Of a stretch of 6,582 nucleotides of DNA, positions 6,546 to 6,582 are shown piece after piece. Location: contig CADBPA010000181.1 in the NCBI GenBank assembly GCA_902796505.1, positions 1-6,582 of the forward strand, read 5' to 3'. The DNA is from an uncultured Ruminococcus sp. (GTDB taxonomy: Bacteria > Bacillota > Clostridia > Oscillospirales > CAG-272). A model generated the notes under the pieces. That model was not told the DNA's origin, did no database searches, and saw nothing but the letters and a program-made list of their open reading frames with translations. The stretch's first letter is position 1. Each line of letters begins with the position of its first letter. Both the position numbers and the translations under genes were made by a program.

Positions 6546-6573
6546 CGCAAATATCTTGCGAAAACTCTTGCAT
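6546..6573 (+). promoter_or_regulatory. Dyad and possible -35 half of the next gene's promoter
   Basis: Three bases after the recD2 stop is a 5-bp hairpin CGCAA (6546-6550) / TTGCG (6556-6560) with no following T-run, so it is not a convincing terminator. TTGCAT (6568-6573) follows and matches the -35 hexamers of metK and recD2. A -10 box would fall at about 6591-6596, beyond the window, so this remains a half-site. Confidence 0.35.
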
Positions 6574-6582
6574 TTATAAAAA

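Noticed and set aside
6546..6560. The hairpin after recD2 as an intrinsic terminator
   Set aside because: The stem is only 5 bp and is followed by A residues, not a T-run. The real recD2 terminator, if any, lies beyond the window or is factor-dependent.
4585..6573. A 662-codon open frame on the minus strand opposite recD2
   Set aside because: The plus-strand frame encodes an unmistakable complete RecD2 with all helicase motifs. The antisense protein shows no recognisable motif and is rich in His, Arg and Asp, as expected from mirrored codons in GC-rich DNA.

Overview
The window looks like a chromosomal housekeeping segment from an uncultured, moderately GC-rich member of the Clostridia (Bacillota). 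The case rests on several things seen together: strong AGGAGG-type ribosome binding sites, sigma-A-like promoters with 17-bp spacers, a SAM-I (S-box) riboswitch ahead of metK, a pyrophosphate-type phosphofructokinase, and a RecD2-type helicase. Taxonomy is inferred from these traits and was not tested by any search. I see no tRNA, rRNA, CRISPR array, insertion sequence or prophage gene.

Layout. Positions 1-342 (+) hold the C-terminal part of an iron/manganese superoxide dismutase-like protein cut by the window edge. A promoter at 347-375 then drives a PPi-dependent 6-phosphofructokinase (404-1624, +). This gene converges on an uncharacterised 339-residue protein (1700-2719, -), and one two-way terminator (1665-1696) separates them. 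The minus-strand gene has its own promoter (2749-2777), back to back with the metK promoter (2806-2834). The metK leader carries a SAM-I riboswitch (2856-2937) followed by an intrinsic terminator (2939-2983), then metK (3002-4192). After a terminator (4206-4238) and a separate promoter (4259-4287) comes recD2 (4318-6543). The last 39 bases hold a small dyad and what looks like the -35 half of another promoter.

How the genes work together. Each complete gene appears to be its own transcription unit, so this is a row of independent housekeeping genes and not a pathway operon. The clearest regulatory logic is feedback: MetK makes S-adenosylmethionine, and the riboswitch in its own leader should terminate transcription when that product is plentiful. 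The phosphofructokinase serves glycolysis using pyrophosphate, and RecD2 serves DNA maintenance.

No new multi-gene system is evident. The points that most merit a second look are the riboswitch aptamer with no room for a P4 helix, the unassigned 339-residue protein with repeated His/aromatic motifs, the recurrent TTGCAT -35 element, and a Trp-to-Cys change next to the metal ligands of the SOD-like fragment.
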